A stretch of 64,000 bases of DNA, taken from assembly GCF_016745255.1 (NCBI RefSeq), contig NZ_JADOEQ010000008.1, forward strand, positions 119,834 through 183,833. The letters run 5' to 3'. The stretch comes from Enterococcus sp. BWR-S5. Its GTDB lineage: Bacteria; Bacillota; Bacilli; Lactobacillales; Enterococcaceae. Shown piece by piece: positions 35,050 through 43,894 of the stretch. The notes below the pieces were generated by a model. That model was not told the origin of the DNA and searched no databases. It saw nothing but the letters and a program-made list of their open reading frames with translations. Every line of letters starts with the position of its first letter. The first letter of the stretch is position 1. A program made the position numbers and the translations under genes.

Positions 35050-35325
35050 GTGATTTATTGAAACCTTAAAAGAACGAGCAAATAGGAAATAATTAATAAG
35101 ATGCAGACGTATTCTCATTAGAAGAACAGAAAGAAGATTTTGATGATAAATGCCAGCGAATATCTTGCGAAAATCGTGATAAACCATATAATGGAAAAGG
35201 ATATGTTTTGTGAAGAAAATAATAGGGATAAAACTGATTGCTTCATATAAGGAAAAAGTGTTGAAACAAGCATAATAAGTGTGAAGAATTTCAAAAACAC
35301 TTAACAAGGTTTTCGTAAAAATAAA

Positions 35326-36052
35326 GGATATTGAACCACTAAAATGAAGGAAATTGCCAGTTACCTGAAAAACTTTCAAAAAAGGAAAAGGAGGGCCATT
35401 TCCCTTTTACTAAGAATGCTAGGGAACTGGACAACGGACCATCAAAATGAAGAAACCAGCCAGTTACCTGACTAGTTTCCTCAACAAACAAAAGGAGAAC
35501 CGCAGCTCTGTAGTAAACAAGAACCTAGAGCCAGCGGATATCGGACCACCAGAATGAAGAAACTGGACAGTTATCTGGCAAGTTTCCTCAAAAAGTAAAA
35601 GGGGAGCCATTACTCCGTTGTACAAGGAGTTAAAGCTGGAAGATGCTCCTACGGTTCTCGCCAAGCTGTGATCCTCGTCGCAAAGCATTAAGCCAAGACC
35701 GCTTGGCTACCGGACCACAACAAACAAAAGGAGAACCGCTGCTCTGTAATAAATAGGAACCTAGAGCCAGAGGATAACGGACCACAAGAATGAAGAAACT
35801 AGTCAGTTACCTGACTGGTTTCCTCAACAAACAAAAGGAGAACCGCTACTCTGTAGTAAATAGGAACCTAGAGTCAGCGGATAACGGACCACCAAAATGA
35901 AGAAACTAGCCAGTTACCTGACTAGTTTCCTCAACAAACAAAAGGAGTGCCATTACTCTGTAGTAGGAACTTCTAGAAGTAATGGACATCGGACAACCAG
36001 AAAGAAGAAATGAGGCAGTAACCTGCCTTATTTTCTCAACAAACAAAAGGAG
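35326..36052 (+). repeat. Tandem array of structured, leader-like units ending at the yitT ribosome binding site
   Basis: About seven degenerate units repeat with a basic step of 107 nt. Unit starts (at ATG) are 35344, 35447, 35554, [35719 truncated], 35790, 35897 and 36010. A full unit has hairpin A (GAAACTAGYCAG, loop TTAC, CTGACTRGTTTC), then linker CTCAACAAACAAAAGGAG, hairpin B (CCGCTACTCT with AGAGTCAGCGG, 17-nt loop), then linker CGGACCACCAAAATGAAG. Hairpin B changes in step: CCGC/GCGG in units 2 and 5, CCATTACT/AGTAATGG in unit 6, ACTCC/GGAGT in unit 3, TCCCT/AGGGA in unit 1. Hairpin A in unit 7 swaps to GAGGCAG/CTGCCTT with loop TAAC. Unit 3 carries an insertion of about 80 nt, and unit 4 lacks hairpin A. 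The final linker is the yitT ribosome binding site. The stretch 35050-35325 upstream shows only possible decayed units. Confidence 0.85.
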
Positions 36053-36059
36053 TGTAAAA

Positions 36060-36989
36060 ATGGGGAAAAATCTTGTATTGCATAAGCGTTCCGAGTTTAT
36101 AAAAAAGATTTTTGTTATTGCTTTGACAGGTATTACAGGTGCAATGGGCTTAAATATGTTTTTGATTCCGGCTCAGGTTTTTTCAGCAGGAATGAATGGG
36201 ATTGCCCAAATTTTGGCGACGCTATTATATAGCCACTTGTCCATTACAATTGATACCGGCTTGTTTATCTTTCTGTTAAATTTGCCTGTTTTTGCCTTGG
36301 GATTTTGGAAGCTTGGTAAAGAAGCCACGATTTTCAGCTTTGTGAATGTTGCTGTTGCTTCGGCCATGACAATGATTTTACCTGTCTATACTGTGACAGA
36401 TAATCCATTGATGAATGCGATTGTTGGCGGGGTGCTGATTGGTATTGGCGCAGGCCTTTCTCTGAAGATGGGATTTACCACCGGTGGGATGGATATCATT
36501 TCTTTGGTGCTTTCAAGAACAACAGGGAACACGGTTGGAAAATATATATTTGCTTTAAATAGTATTATTGTTGCGATTGCGGGCTTTCTTTTCAACTGGG
36601 AAAGTGCTCTTTATACGATTATCTCGATTTATTGCATGACCCAAGTCATCGATGCACTCCATACTAGTCATCAAAAGGTTACTGCGATGATTATTACTAC
36701 AAATTCAGATGCGGTGGTTCAAGGAATCGCTAGTCAAATGGCGCGTGGGATGACGTTGCTGCCATCAATTGGCGGCTATTCAAAAGCAGAAGGACGAATG
36801 ATTATGATGGTCATCACCCGCTACGAGTTATATGATTTGGAGCAAATTGTTCATTCAATTGATGAGAATGCTTTTATGAATATTGTTCCGACCCAAACTG
36901 TTTTAGGTAGATTTGCCAATGAAGATGAACAAAGATTTTTCAAAAGTACTGGCAGTTTTCCGGAGATGAAAAAGCATCGAATTCGATAA
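36060..36989 (+). CDS. YitT family membrane protein with DUF2179 domain
   Basis: This 309-residue protein has about five N-terminal membrane helices with the YitT signatures (GITGAMGLNMFLIPAQVFSAGMNGIAQ, KMGFTTGGMDIISLVLSR). A cytoplasmic DUF2179 domain (residues 220-300) follows: KVTAMIITTNSDAVV, GGYSKAEGRMIMMVITRYEL, VPTQTVLGRF. Function is unknown; some relatives are annotated as transporters. I chose ATG 36060, with AAAGGAG 7 nt upstream. That ribosome binding site is the last copy of a motif repeated through the upstream array, so expression is probably linked to that element. Confidence 0.9.
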   Translation: MGKNLVLHKRSEFIKKIFVIALTGITGAMGLNMFLIPAQVFSAGMNGIAQILATLLYSHLSITIDTGLFIFLLNLPVFALGFWKLGKEATIFSFVNVAVASAMTMILPVYTVTDNPLMNAIVGGVLIGIGAGLSLKMGFTTGGMDIISLVLSRTTGNTVGKYIFALNSIIVAIAGFLFNWESALYTIISIYCMTQVIDALHTSHQKVTAMIITTNSDAVVQGIASQMARGMTLLPSIGGYSKAEGRMIMMVITRYELYDLEQIVHSIDENAFMNIVPTQTVLGRFANEDEQRFFKSTGSFPEMKKHRIR

Positions 36990-37180
36990 TACCTTGGGCT
37001 ATAAGTATGCAATAAGTACAAGAAACGTCAGGGAAGAAGAGTGAGTTTGTGAAAAGATGAATAAAATTTTCTGAAAAAAGTAATTTTAGTAGAAAAGTAC
37101 CTAAAGTTCTGATAAAATGTAACTGTTGGTTAAGGATTGCCTTAACAAATATGGTTTTTAAAACTTAGGAGGAATTTTTT

Positions 37181-38047
37181 ATGCCATTAGTATCAGGAAC
37201 AGAATTTCTTAAAGCAGCTCGCAAAGATGGTTACGGTGTTGGCGGATTCAACACAAACAACCTAGAATGGACAAAAGCAATTCTTGAAGCTGCAGAAGCA
37301 AAGAAAGCACCAGTATTAATCCAAACTTCAATGGGTGCGGCTAAATACATGGGTGGTTATCAAGTATGTTATGACTTGGTAAAAGACTTAGTAGATTCAA
37401 TGGGCATTACTGTACCTGTTGCACTTCACTTAGACCATGGTGAATACGAAGATGCATTAGAATGTATCGAAGTTGGTTATACTTCTGTTATGTTCGACGG
37501 TTCTCATTTACCATTCGAAGAAAACATCGAGAAAGCAAAAGATGTTGTTGCTAAAGCTCACGCAAAAGGTGTTTCTGTAGAGTGTGAAGTTGGTTCTATC
37601 GGTGGAGAAGAAGACGGAATCATCGGTTCAGGCGAATTGGCTGACATCGAAGAATGTAAACAAATGGTTGCGACTGGTATTGACTACCTAGCTTGCGGAA
37701 TCGGTAACATCCACGGTTCATACCCAGAAAACTGGGCTGGTTTGGCTTTCGATCACTTACAAGCAATCGCTGACGCTGTTGGCGATATTCCATTGGTATT
37801 ACATGGCGGATCTGGTATTCCTTTGGATCAAATCCAAAAAGCAATCTCAATGGGTGTTTCTAAAATCAACGTAAATACTGAAGCGCAAGAAGTATTTGCT
37901 GCTGCAACTCGTAAATACATTGAAGAAGGAAAAGACCTTGAAGGAAAAGGCTTTGACCCTCGTAAATTGTTAGCACCTGGTACTAAAGCAATTACTGAAC
38001 TAGTTGAACAACGTATCGAATGGTTCGGTTCAGAAAACAAAGCATAA
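37181..38047 (+). CDS. fba: Fructose-1,6-bisphosphate aldolase, class II
   Basis: This is a 288-residue zinc-dependent aldolase of glycolysis that splits fructose-1,6-bisphosphate. Visible motifs are VALHLDHGEYEDALECIEVG (zinc ligand His), SVMFDGSHLPFEENI, VECEVGSIGGEEDG, GIGNIHGSYP, VLHGGSGIP and KINVNTEAQEVF. Codons are strongly biased to abundant tRNAs, unlike most neighbours, as expected for a highly expressed gene. TTAGGAGG lies 9 nt before ATG 37181, and a TGA-TAAAAT extended -10 sits at about 37110-37118. A terminator follows. Confidence 0.97.
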   Translation: MPLVSGTEFLKAARKDGYGVGGFNTNNLEWTKAILEAAEAKKAPVLIQTSMGAAKYMGGYQVCYDLVKDLVDSMGITVPVALHLDHGEYEDALECIEVGYTSVMFDGSHLPFEENIEKAKDVVAKAHAKGVSVECEVGSIGGEEDGIIGSGELADIEECKQMVATGIDYLACGIGNIHGSYPENWAGLAFDHLQAIADAVGDIPLVLHGGSGIPLDQIQKAISMGVSKINVNTEAQEVFAAATRKYIEEGKDLEGKGFDPRKLLAPGTKAITELVEQRIEWFGSENKA

Positions 38048-38060
38048 TTTTTATAAATCA

Positions 38061-38095
38061 AGTCGTTGACACATTTTTGTGTCAGCGGCTTTTTT
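38061..38095 (+). terminator. Terminator after fba
   Basis: AGTCGTTGACAC pairs with GTGTCAGCGGCT (two G-T pairs), then five to six T residues. The rest of the 352-nt gap is AT-rich. A TGT-TAGAAT extended -10 at 38334-38342 may drive murA. Confidence 0.9.
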
Positions 38096-38399
38096 GATGG
38101 CAACTTTGTAATAAGCAATAAAGAAATATAGTGAAGCGAACCATACTTGAGACAGCTCAGGTAAATACTCTGTTTATCGATAAAATGATTTTTCAGTTTT
38201 ATCTAGTCTTTTAAAATATCCTTTTAGATATAAATATTATTGCACTTTCTTTACCTTCTATCCAATAAAGCCTTTCTAATCCCTGTTGTTTTGCATTTCT
38301 TGGAAATCCTTGCTTTTGTATTATAGCTTCTTGTGTTAGAATAGTTTGGGTATATATAAAAAAGAATCAGATTCTGACATAGTTAGGTGAGATAAATAG

Positions 38400-39680
38400 A
38401 TGAAAAAAATAGTAATAAACGGTAATCGTCCTTTATCAGGTGAAGTGTGTATCAGTGGTGCGAAAAATAGTGCAGTTGCGTTAATTCCCGCTGCGATTTT
38501 GGCCGATTCACCAGTTACTTTAGATGGCGTTCCTGATATTCAGGATGTTCATTCCTTGATTGAAATTTTAGAAATTATGGGTGCAAAAACAACATTTGAA
38601 AATAATACATTAGTTATTGATCCGACAGAGATTGTTTCTGTGCCAATGCCAACTGGAAAAATTAATAGCTTACGCGCTTCTTACTACTTTATGGGTTCAT
38701 TACTTGGGAAGTTTGGAGAAGGTGTCGTTGGTCTGCCGGGCGGCTGCTATTTAGGACCTCGTCCAATTGACTTGCACATTAAGGGCTTTGAAGCCTTGGG
38801 AGCTACAGTCAATAACGAGCATGGCGCTATGTACTTGAGAACCGACCACGGATTGACAGGAACTAGAATTTTTATGGATATGGTTTCTATTGGTGCAACA
38901 ATCAATGTCATGCTGGCCGCAGTAAAAGCAGAAGGTAAGACAATTATTGAAAATGCAGCTCGTGAGCCTGAAATCATTGATGTTGCGACGTTGCTGAATA
39001 ATATGGGCGCTAAAATCAGAGGTGCCGGTACAGATATTATCCGTATCGAAGGGGTGAAGGAACTGCATGGCTGCCGTCACTCTATTATTCCGGACCGAAT
39101 TGAAGCCGGAACCTATTTGGCAATTGCTGCAGCGATGGGGCAAGGCGTAAAGGTGCGCAATGTTATCTATGAACATCTGGAAAGCTTTATTGCCAAGCTG
39201 CAGGAGATGGGCGTGAAAATGACCATCGAAGAGGACATGATTGAAGTCCATCCATCTGATGAGCTGAAAATGATTAATGTCAAAACCTACCCTTACCCGG
39301 GATTTGCGACGGATTTGCAACAGCCAATGACGCCGCTTTTGTTAAAAGCCTTCGGTACAGGTCAGGTAATGGATACAATCTATGCGCAACGGACAAAACA
39401 TATTCCGGAGCTTGTCCGAATGGGCGCAAATGCTTCTGTTGAAGGAAACATGATTATTTTGAATGGTCCTGCGAAGCTTCATGGGGCGGAAGTTGTTGCT
39501 TCTGACTTGCGTGCCGGTGCTTGTTTGGTTATCGCCGGTCTAATGGCGGAAGGGACAACCACTATTTATAATGTAGAGTATATTCTACGTGGGTATGATC
39601 ACATCATAGAAAAACTTACTGCTTTAGGAGCAGATATTCAAATGATAGAAACAGAAAAGGAATTTGAGGTGAGCCAATGA
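38400..39680 (+). CDS. murA: UDP-N-acetylglucosamine 1-carboxyvinyltransferase (second, MurZ-type paralogue)
   Basis: This 426-residue EPSP-synthase-fold enzyme transfers enolpyruvate from PEP to UDP-GlcNAc, the first committed step of peptidoglycan synthesis and the target of fosfomycin. [14 protein letters not shown] carries the conserved Lys/Asn pair. [19 protein letters not shown] holds the catalytic Cys, in the CYLGPRP form of the Firmicute MurZ/MurA2 group next to fba and rho. [11 protein letters not shown] and [13 protein letters not shown] are also present. It overlaps rho by 4 nt (ATGA). Confidence 0.95.
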   Translation: MKKIVINGNRPLSGEVCISGAKNSAVALIPAAILADSPVTLDGVPDIQDVHSLIEILEIMGAKTTFENNTLVIDPTEIVSVPMPTGKINSLRASYYFMGSLLGKFGEGVVGLPGGCYLGPRPIDLHIKGFEALGATVNNEHGAMYLRTDHGLTGTRIFMDMVSIGATINVMLAAVKAEGKTIIENAAREPEIIDVATLLNNMGAKIRGAGTDIIRIEGVKELHGCRHSIIPDRIEAGTYLAIAAAMGQGVKVRNVIYEHLESFIAKLQEMGVKMTIEEDMIEVHPSDELKMINVKTYPYPGFATDLQQPMTPLLLKAFGTGQVMDTIYAQRTKHIPELVRMGANASVEGNMIILNGPAKLHGAEVVASDLRAGACLVIAGLMAEGTTTIYNVEYILRGYDHIIEKLTALGADIQMIETEKEFEVSQ

Positions 39681-40972
39681 GCGACTATTTGACGATGGCC
39701 GAACTTGAAAACAGTACATTGAAAGATATCTACGCCTATGCGAAGGAATTCAAAATTCCTTATTATAGTCAAATGAATAAAAAAGAACTTTCTTTGGCTG
39801 TGATTCGTGCTCAGGCTGAAAAACAAGGCTTCTTCTTTATGGAAGGAATCTTGGATATCGTCTCTCAAGATGGCTATGGCTTTTTACGTCCAATCAATTA
39901 TGGTCCAAGTGCGGAGGATATCTATATTTCTTCCTCTCAAATTCGTCGTTTTGGCTTAAGAAATGGAGATAAGGTGGCTGGGAAAGCCAGACCACCGAAG
40001 GAATCAGAACGTTATTATGGGCTGATGCATGTAGAAAGTGTCAATGGAAAAGATCCGGAGGAGGCAAAGCTGCGTCCGCATTTTCCGGCATTGACGCCTT
40101 TATATCCGGAAAAACAGATTAATTTAGAAACCACTCCAGGCAGAATCTCTACACGGATGATTGATATCTTTTCTCCTGTCGGTTTTGGGCAGCGTGGGCT
40201 GATTGTGGCCCCTCCAAAGGCTGGTAAAACTAGTGTTTTGAAAGAGATTGCCAATGGCATCACTGAAAATCATCCTGATGTAGAATTAATTCTATTATTG
40301 ATTGACGAACGTCCGGAGGAAGTAACTGATTTAGAGCGAAGCGTGAAGGGGGATGTTGTTTCATCAACCTTCGACCAGCAACCACAAAATCATACACGTG
40401 TCGCTGAACTGGTATTGGATCGTGCAATGCGCCTTGTTGAGGATAAGCGTGATGTCGTGATTTTGATGGATAGTATTACTCGTCTGGCGAGAGCGTACAA
40501 TCTTGTTGTTCCTCCAAGTGGCCGCACGTTAAGCGGCGGGATTGATCCGGCAGCCTTTTATAAACCGAAGCGTTTCTTTGGGGCTGCGAGAAATATCGAA
40601 GAGGGCGGCAGCTTGACGATTCTTGCGACTGCTTTGGTTGATACAGGCAGCCGAATGGATGACATGATTTATGAAGAGTTCAAAGGAACCGGAAATATGG
40701 AGCTGCATCTTTCAAGAGAGCTGGCAGAGCGCCGTATTTTCCCGGCAATCGATATCAAGAAATCAGGAACAAGAAAAGAAGATTTGTTGATGGACAGCGA
40801 ACAGCTTGAAGAGATATGGAAGCTGAGAAAAAATATGAAGGGCGATTCTTTGGAATACACAGAACAGCTGATTAAGTTTCTGCGAAAAACCAAGAACAAT
40901 CAAGATTTTTTTACGGCGTTTCATGACGTTTCCTTCAATAAAGCAGCACCCAAAAGAAATTTGAAAAGATGA
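39677..40972 (+). CDS. rho: Transcription termination factor Rho
   Basis: This is a 431-residue hexameric RNA helicase. It has an N-terminal helix bundle, a cold-shock-like RNA-binding OB fold ([34 protein letters not shown]), Walker [16 protein letters not shown] near residue 175, Walker [18 protein letters not shown], the Q-loop and the R-loop region ([11 protein letters not shown]). No additional insertion domain is present. ATG overlaps the murA stop by 4 nt. The rpmE2 gene follows 99 nt later. Confidence 0.97.
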   Translation: MSDYLTMAELENSTLKDIYAYAKEFKIPYYSQMNKKELSLAVIRAQAEKQGFFFMEGILDIVSQDGYGFLRPINYGPSAEDIYISSSQIRRFGLRNGDKVAGKARPPKESERYYGLMHVESVNGKDPEEAKLRPHFPALTPLYPEKQINLETTPGRISTRMIDIFSPVGFGQRGLIVAPPKAGKTSVLKEIANGITENHPDVELILLLIDERPEEVTDLERSVKGDVVSSTFDQQPQNHTRVAELVLDRAMRLVEDKRDVVILMDSITRLARAYNLVVPPSGRTLSGGIDPAAFYKPKRFFGAARNIEEGGSLTILATALVDTGSRMDDMIYEEFKGTGNMELHLSRELAERRIFPAIDIKKSGTRKEDLLMDSEQLEEIWKLRKNMKGDSLEYTEQLIKFLRKTKNNQDFFTAFHDVSFNKAAPKRNLKR

Positions 40973-41071
40973 TTGCAACAGAAAATAAAACATGCTATTA
41001 TTGTACTGTTGTATATCGACAAAATAACTCTGTTTCAGCAAATGACTCAGGGCAAAGGAGCGAAAGAAAGT

Positions 41072-41335
41072 ATGAAACAAGAAATTCATCCAGATTACCA
41101 TCCAGTAGTATTTATGGATTCAACTACTGGTTTCAAATTCTTGTCAGGTTCTACAAAGAACTCTCAAGAAACAGTTGAATGGGAAGACGGAAACACTTAC
41201 CCACTGATTCGTGTGGAGGTTACATCTGACTCTCATCCATTCTATACTGGACGTCAAAAATTCACTCAGGCAGACGGACGTGTGGACCGCTTCAACAAGA
41301 AATACGGTCTCAAAGACGCAAACGCTGCAGAGTAA
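41072..41335 (+). CDS. rpmE2: 50S ribosomal protein L31 type B
   Basis: This is an 87-residue L31. It begins [28 protein letters not shown] and ends [17 protein letters not shown]. The zinc-binding cysteines of type A L31 are absent, and the longer internal segment marks type B (zinc-independent) L31. I chose ATG 41072 on homology, with AAAGGAG 11 nt upstream; extension of the frame to 40973 is not protein-like. A terminator follows. Confidence 0.95.
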   Translation: MKQEIHPDYHPVVFMDSTTGFKFLSGSTKNSQETVEWEDGNTYPLIRVEVTSDSHPFYTGRQKFTQADGRVDRFNKKYGLKDANAAE

Positions 41336-41355
41336 TCAAGAGATTGTCACAAATA

Positions 41356-41389
41356 AAGAGTTTCTCTTATACAAGAGGAGCTCTTTTTT
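41356..41389 (+). terminator. Terminator after rpmE2
   Basis: AAGAGTTTCTCTT pairs with AAGAGGAGCTCTT (two G-T pairs) and is followed by T residues. Confidence 0.85.
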
Positions 41390-41481
41390 CTTATATTCAA
41401 AAGTGACACATTCAGATTTTCGTGAGGAGTATTGACTTGCTTTTAGAAATACTTCAAAATATATGAAAAGGAGGAAGGCTT

Positions 41482-42132
41482 ATGGAGTTTGTTACATTTG
41501 ATTTTAGTTATTATAAGCGAACAATGGAAGGGATGTATCACAGCTATTATTTGAAGCGAATTATTCTTATGGCGGTGGGGCTGTTAATCACAGTGGTTTA
41601 TACACTATTTTTCCCGGAAAGTATTTTGATTAATCTATTGTTGATTTTGCTTTTCGGTGCCGGGCTGGCCTATTTCATTTACCAAAGAATGCAATTTAAT
41701 GAATTGTATGAAGGCTTCTTAAAGACGAATGAACAAGAACCGAAGATTGAAAAAATCGAGGAGGATGAATTTACATATAACATTCTTCTTGAAGACGGGG
41801 AAAAATTGAAAATCAATAAGACTGGTGTTCGAAATCTTCCTTCTAACAACAAGGAGCTGACATTAATGGTTGGCTTCACAAAATCATTTTTCAGTAAGCA
41901 GCCTTTCCATGTCGTGTACTATAATATGTTTGATTTAACCTATGAAGAAAAATATCGTTTAAGCAAAAACAGAGTTTCCAGAGTCCCGCGTTTTCTTCGA
42001 CCGTTTACTTGGAGAAACCTCAAGTCGAGCTCGACTAACTTATTCCGCTTAATTATCGGAAATTTATTTACCTTATATTTACTATATCGCCTAGCGCGCT
42101 ATGTGATAGATATTATTCGAACATTTATGTAG
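41482..42132 (+). CDS. Hypothetical membrane protein, YcxB-like layout
   Basis: This 216-residue protein has two adjacent N-terminal membrane helices (IILMAVGLLITVVYTLFF and ILINLLLILLFGAGLAYFIY). A soluble beta-rich segment (EDEFTYNILLEDGEKLKINKTGVRNLPSNNKELTLMVG) and a C-terminal hydrophobic stretch follow. The layout recalls YcxB-like proteins, but I am not sure of the family. AAAGGAGGAAGG precedes ATG 41482. It is flanked by terminators, so transcribed alone. Confidence 0.75.
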   Translation: MEFVTFDFSYYKRTMEGMYHSYYLKRIILMAVGLLITVVYTLFFPESILINLLLILLFGAGLAYFIYQRMQFNELYEGFLKTNEQEPKIEKIEEDEFTYNILLEDGEKLKINKTGVRNLPSNNKELTLMVGFTKSFFSKQPFHVVYYNMFDLTYEEKYRLSKNRVSRVPRFLRPFTWRNLKSSSTNLFRLIIGNLFTLYLLYRLARYVIDIIRTFM

Positions 42133-42154
42133 AAAAATGGGTACATGGTAGTGA

Positions 42155-42200
42155 AAGGATTGATTTGTTGGCTTGCTGGTCGGCAGGTCAATCCTTTTCT
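42155..42200 (+). terminator. Terminator after the 216-residue membrane protein gene
   Basis: AAGGATTGA pairs perfectly with TCAATCCTT across a 24-nt loop, with TTTTCT at the right edge. Confidence 0.75.
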
Positions 42201-42248
42201 ATCTTTATAAAATTCTTGCAAGCAGAGACAGAATAGGAGTGGAAAACC

Positions 42249-42638
42249 ATGATAGAAAAAAGAAATCCAGAGACCGTTCATCCGCCATTAGGAGCATATG
42301 TTCATCAAATTGAACAATCCGGAAATCTCCGCTTGTTGACTTTATCGGGACAGGTGGGGATGAGCAAAGAAAAAGAACTTTCGTGGAGTGCCGAAGAGCA
42401 ATTTCAAGAAGCGCTGGCCAATATTCGAAGAAATCTGGAAGCTGGAAATATGAGCGTTCAGAATTTGACAAAGCTGGTTATTTATTTAGTTGAGCCTATT
42501 GCTCCTGAACGAAGAGCACAGCTGCTTTCTTCATTTCTTGAAGGTACAGAGGTTTGCATGACATTACTATATGTCAAAGCGTTGGCTGCACCAAATATAT
42601 TGGTGGAAATCGATGCTTGGGCGGTTAGTGAACAATAG
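42249..42638 (+). CDS. Rid family (RidA/YjgF-like) protein
   Basis: This is a 129-residue chorismate-mutase-like fold protein of the Rid family. It shows the LTLSGQVGMSKEKELSW strand, the EEQFQEALANIRRNLEAGNMSVQNLTKLVIYLV helix-strand unit, and the final VKALAAPNILVEIDAWAV strand. RidA proper deaminates reactive enamine intermediates; the Arg of the RidA active site (usually R in 'P.R.') is not obvious here, so this could be a non-catalytic or different Rid subgroup. ATAGGAGTGG precedes ATG 42249. Confidence 0.85.
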   Translation: MIEKRNPETVHPPLGAYVHQIEQSGNLRLLTLSGQVGMSKEKELSWSAEEQFQEALANIRRNLEAGNMSVQNLTKLVIYLVEPIAPERRAQLLSSFLEGTEVCMTLLYVKALAAPNILVEIDAWAVSEQ

Positions 42639-42739
42639 GTAATTAAGAATAAAATGATGAGTATGCAAAAGATGTACAAAGAATATCAATTACATCCTTC
42701 GTTTTTTTGCTATAGTAATAAAAAAGGGAGGGAGTAAGG

Positions 42740-43708
42740 ATGACTAAAACTGGATTTGCTCAATTGAATCAAGTGATTGACTATATTGAATCACATTTAG
42801 AAGAAAACATAGACTATAGCACACTGGAAAAAATAGCGATGTGTTCGCTGCAACAATTGCCAAGACTATTTACATTTATCAGTGGTGTCACATTAACTGA
42901 ATATATCCGAAAACGCCGGTTGAGTGTGGCAGCAGAAATGATTCGCACAAGCACGCAAGCCATTTCATCGATTGGGATGAAATATGGCTATGAATCACAG
43001 GCTGCCTTCAGTAGAGCATTTAAGGAACTACATGGTGTATCTCCCTCGCAGCTTCGCAAAAAAGAAGATATGACAATTAAGGATTATCCAAGGCTTATTT
43101 TTCATCTGGACGCAGCGGTTGAGCAATTGAATAACTATCGTGTCGTGGATGGTGAAGTAAAGAAAGCCAAGGTCGTTCATAGTGAGTTTCTGCCATTCGG
43201 TCCATATAAGCTAATAGGAAAAGAAATTCGAGCCAGCTTCATGTCTCAGGATATTTCACAATTCTGGGGGAGGTGCTTTGGAGAAGGTGTTTTTGATACG
43301 CTGCTTTCCTTAGAGGGCTTTATTCCTGAGCTTTCTTACGATAAGTATTTTGGCTATGTTAGAGATGTTGACGCTAAAACGGGAATATTTACGTATGTTA
43401 TTGGCCTTTTCATGGAAGTGAATGCACCAATTCCAAGTGGCTTTGTCAGCTATGATGTTCCGTCCTGTACATTGGCGAAGGTATGGGTGCAAGGAGAAGA
43501 GCTTGATATCTATCCAAATGGTCCGACACTTTCAAGAATGGAAATTACTAAGAAAGGCTATCAGGTGGATGATAAGAACTATTTTCTTTGTGAGGTATAT
43601 ACAGACGAACGCTTTGAAAAACCAAAAATGCTCGGTGAAAAAACGGTGATACTGGATTATTATTTACCATGTAAATCCGAACCTGATTCTACTCTTTTAA
43701 AAAAATGA
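42740..43708 (+). CDS. AraC-family regulator with GyrI-like effector domain
   Basis: This 322-residue protein has an N-terminal AraC/XylS DNA-binding domain (residues 8-105) with two helix-turn-helix units: YSTLEKIAMCSLQQLPRLF, then ISSIGMKYGYESQAAFSRAFKELHGVSPSQLRK. The C-terminal 180 residues form a GyrI-like/BacSO-type small-molecule domain (VHSEFLPFGPYKLIGKEIRAS... FVSYDVPSCTLAKVWV). This Rob/SoxS-like order suggests sensing of a hydrophobic ligand; target genes are unknown. AGGGAGGGAG lies before ATG 42740. It follows the Rid gene by about 100 nt without a clear terminator between. Confidence 0.9.
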   Translation: MTKTGFAQLNQVIDYIESHLEENIDYSTLEKIAMCSLQQLPRLFTFISGVTLTEYIRKRRLSVAAEMIRTSTQAISSIGMKYGYESQAAFSRAFKELHGVSPSQLRKKEDMTIKDYPRLIFHLDAAVEQLNNYRVVDGEVKKAKVVHSEFLPFGPYKLIGKEIRASFMSQDISQFWGRCFGEGVFDTLLSLEGFIPELSYDKYFGYVRDVDAKTGIFTYVIGLFMEVNAPIPSGFVSYDVPSCTLAKVWVQGEELDIYPNGPTLSRMEITKKGYQVDDKNYFLCEVYTDERFEKPKMLGEKTVILDYYLPCKSEPDSTLLKK

Positions 43709-43841
43709 TAAAAGACAGCTTTTTCTTTATCGAAAAGACTTGTAAGAAATCTGATTCAAAAAAGGAAGGCTGGTTTTGATTGAGCCATCAGTTGATAATT
43801 GCTGTACTGACATTTTTTGGAAAAAAGTACTTGTTAAAATA

Positions 43842-43888
43842 AAGCACCTGATTTCTTTCCTGTAAAGATCGAAAGAAATCAGGTGCTT
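43842..43888 (-). terminator. Terminator of the HAD phosphatase gene
   Basis: A perfect 18-bp stem (AAGCACCTGATTTCTTTC with its complement, 11-nt loop) runs on the minus strand into TTTATTTT. It may also stop plus-strand transcription from the AraC-type gene. Confidence 0.88.
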
Positions 43889-43894
43889 GTTGTA

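Noticed and set aside
35002..35379. Minus-strand open frame of 125 hydrophobic codons upstream of the array
   Set aside because: The start would be TTG with no ribosome binding site, and composition follows the AT-rich DNA. It overlaps the yajQ promoter and array unit 1.
35464..35688. Minus-strand 74-codon frame across array units 2-3
   Set aside because: It is antisense to the structured repeats, is not kept in the other units, and has no ribosome binding site.
35326..36052. CRISPR array, T-box tandem or Csr-type sponge interpretations
   Set aside because: Units lack identical repeats with unique spacers, so it is not CRISPR. There is no T-box antiterminator (GGTGGNACCGCG) or specifier arrangement. 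GGA motifs in linkers recall CsrA sites, but no CsrA is evident, so I do not assign it.
42560..42740. Independent promoter and terminator between the Rid gene and the AraC-type gene
   Set aside because: I found no convincing hairpin with a T-run or hexamer pair. Whether they share a transcript is undecided.
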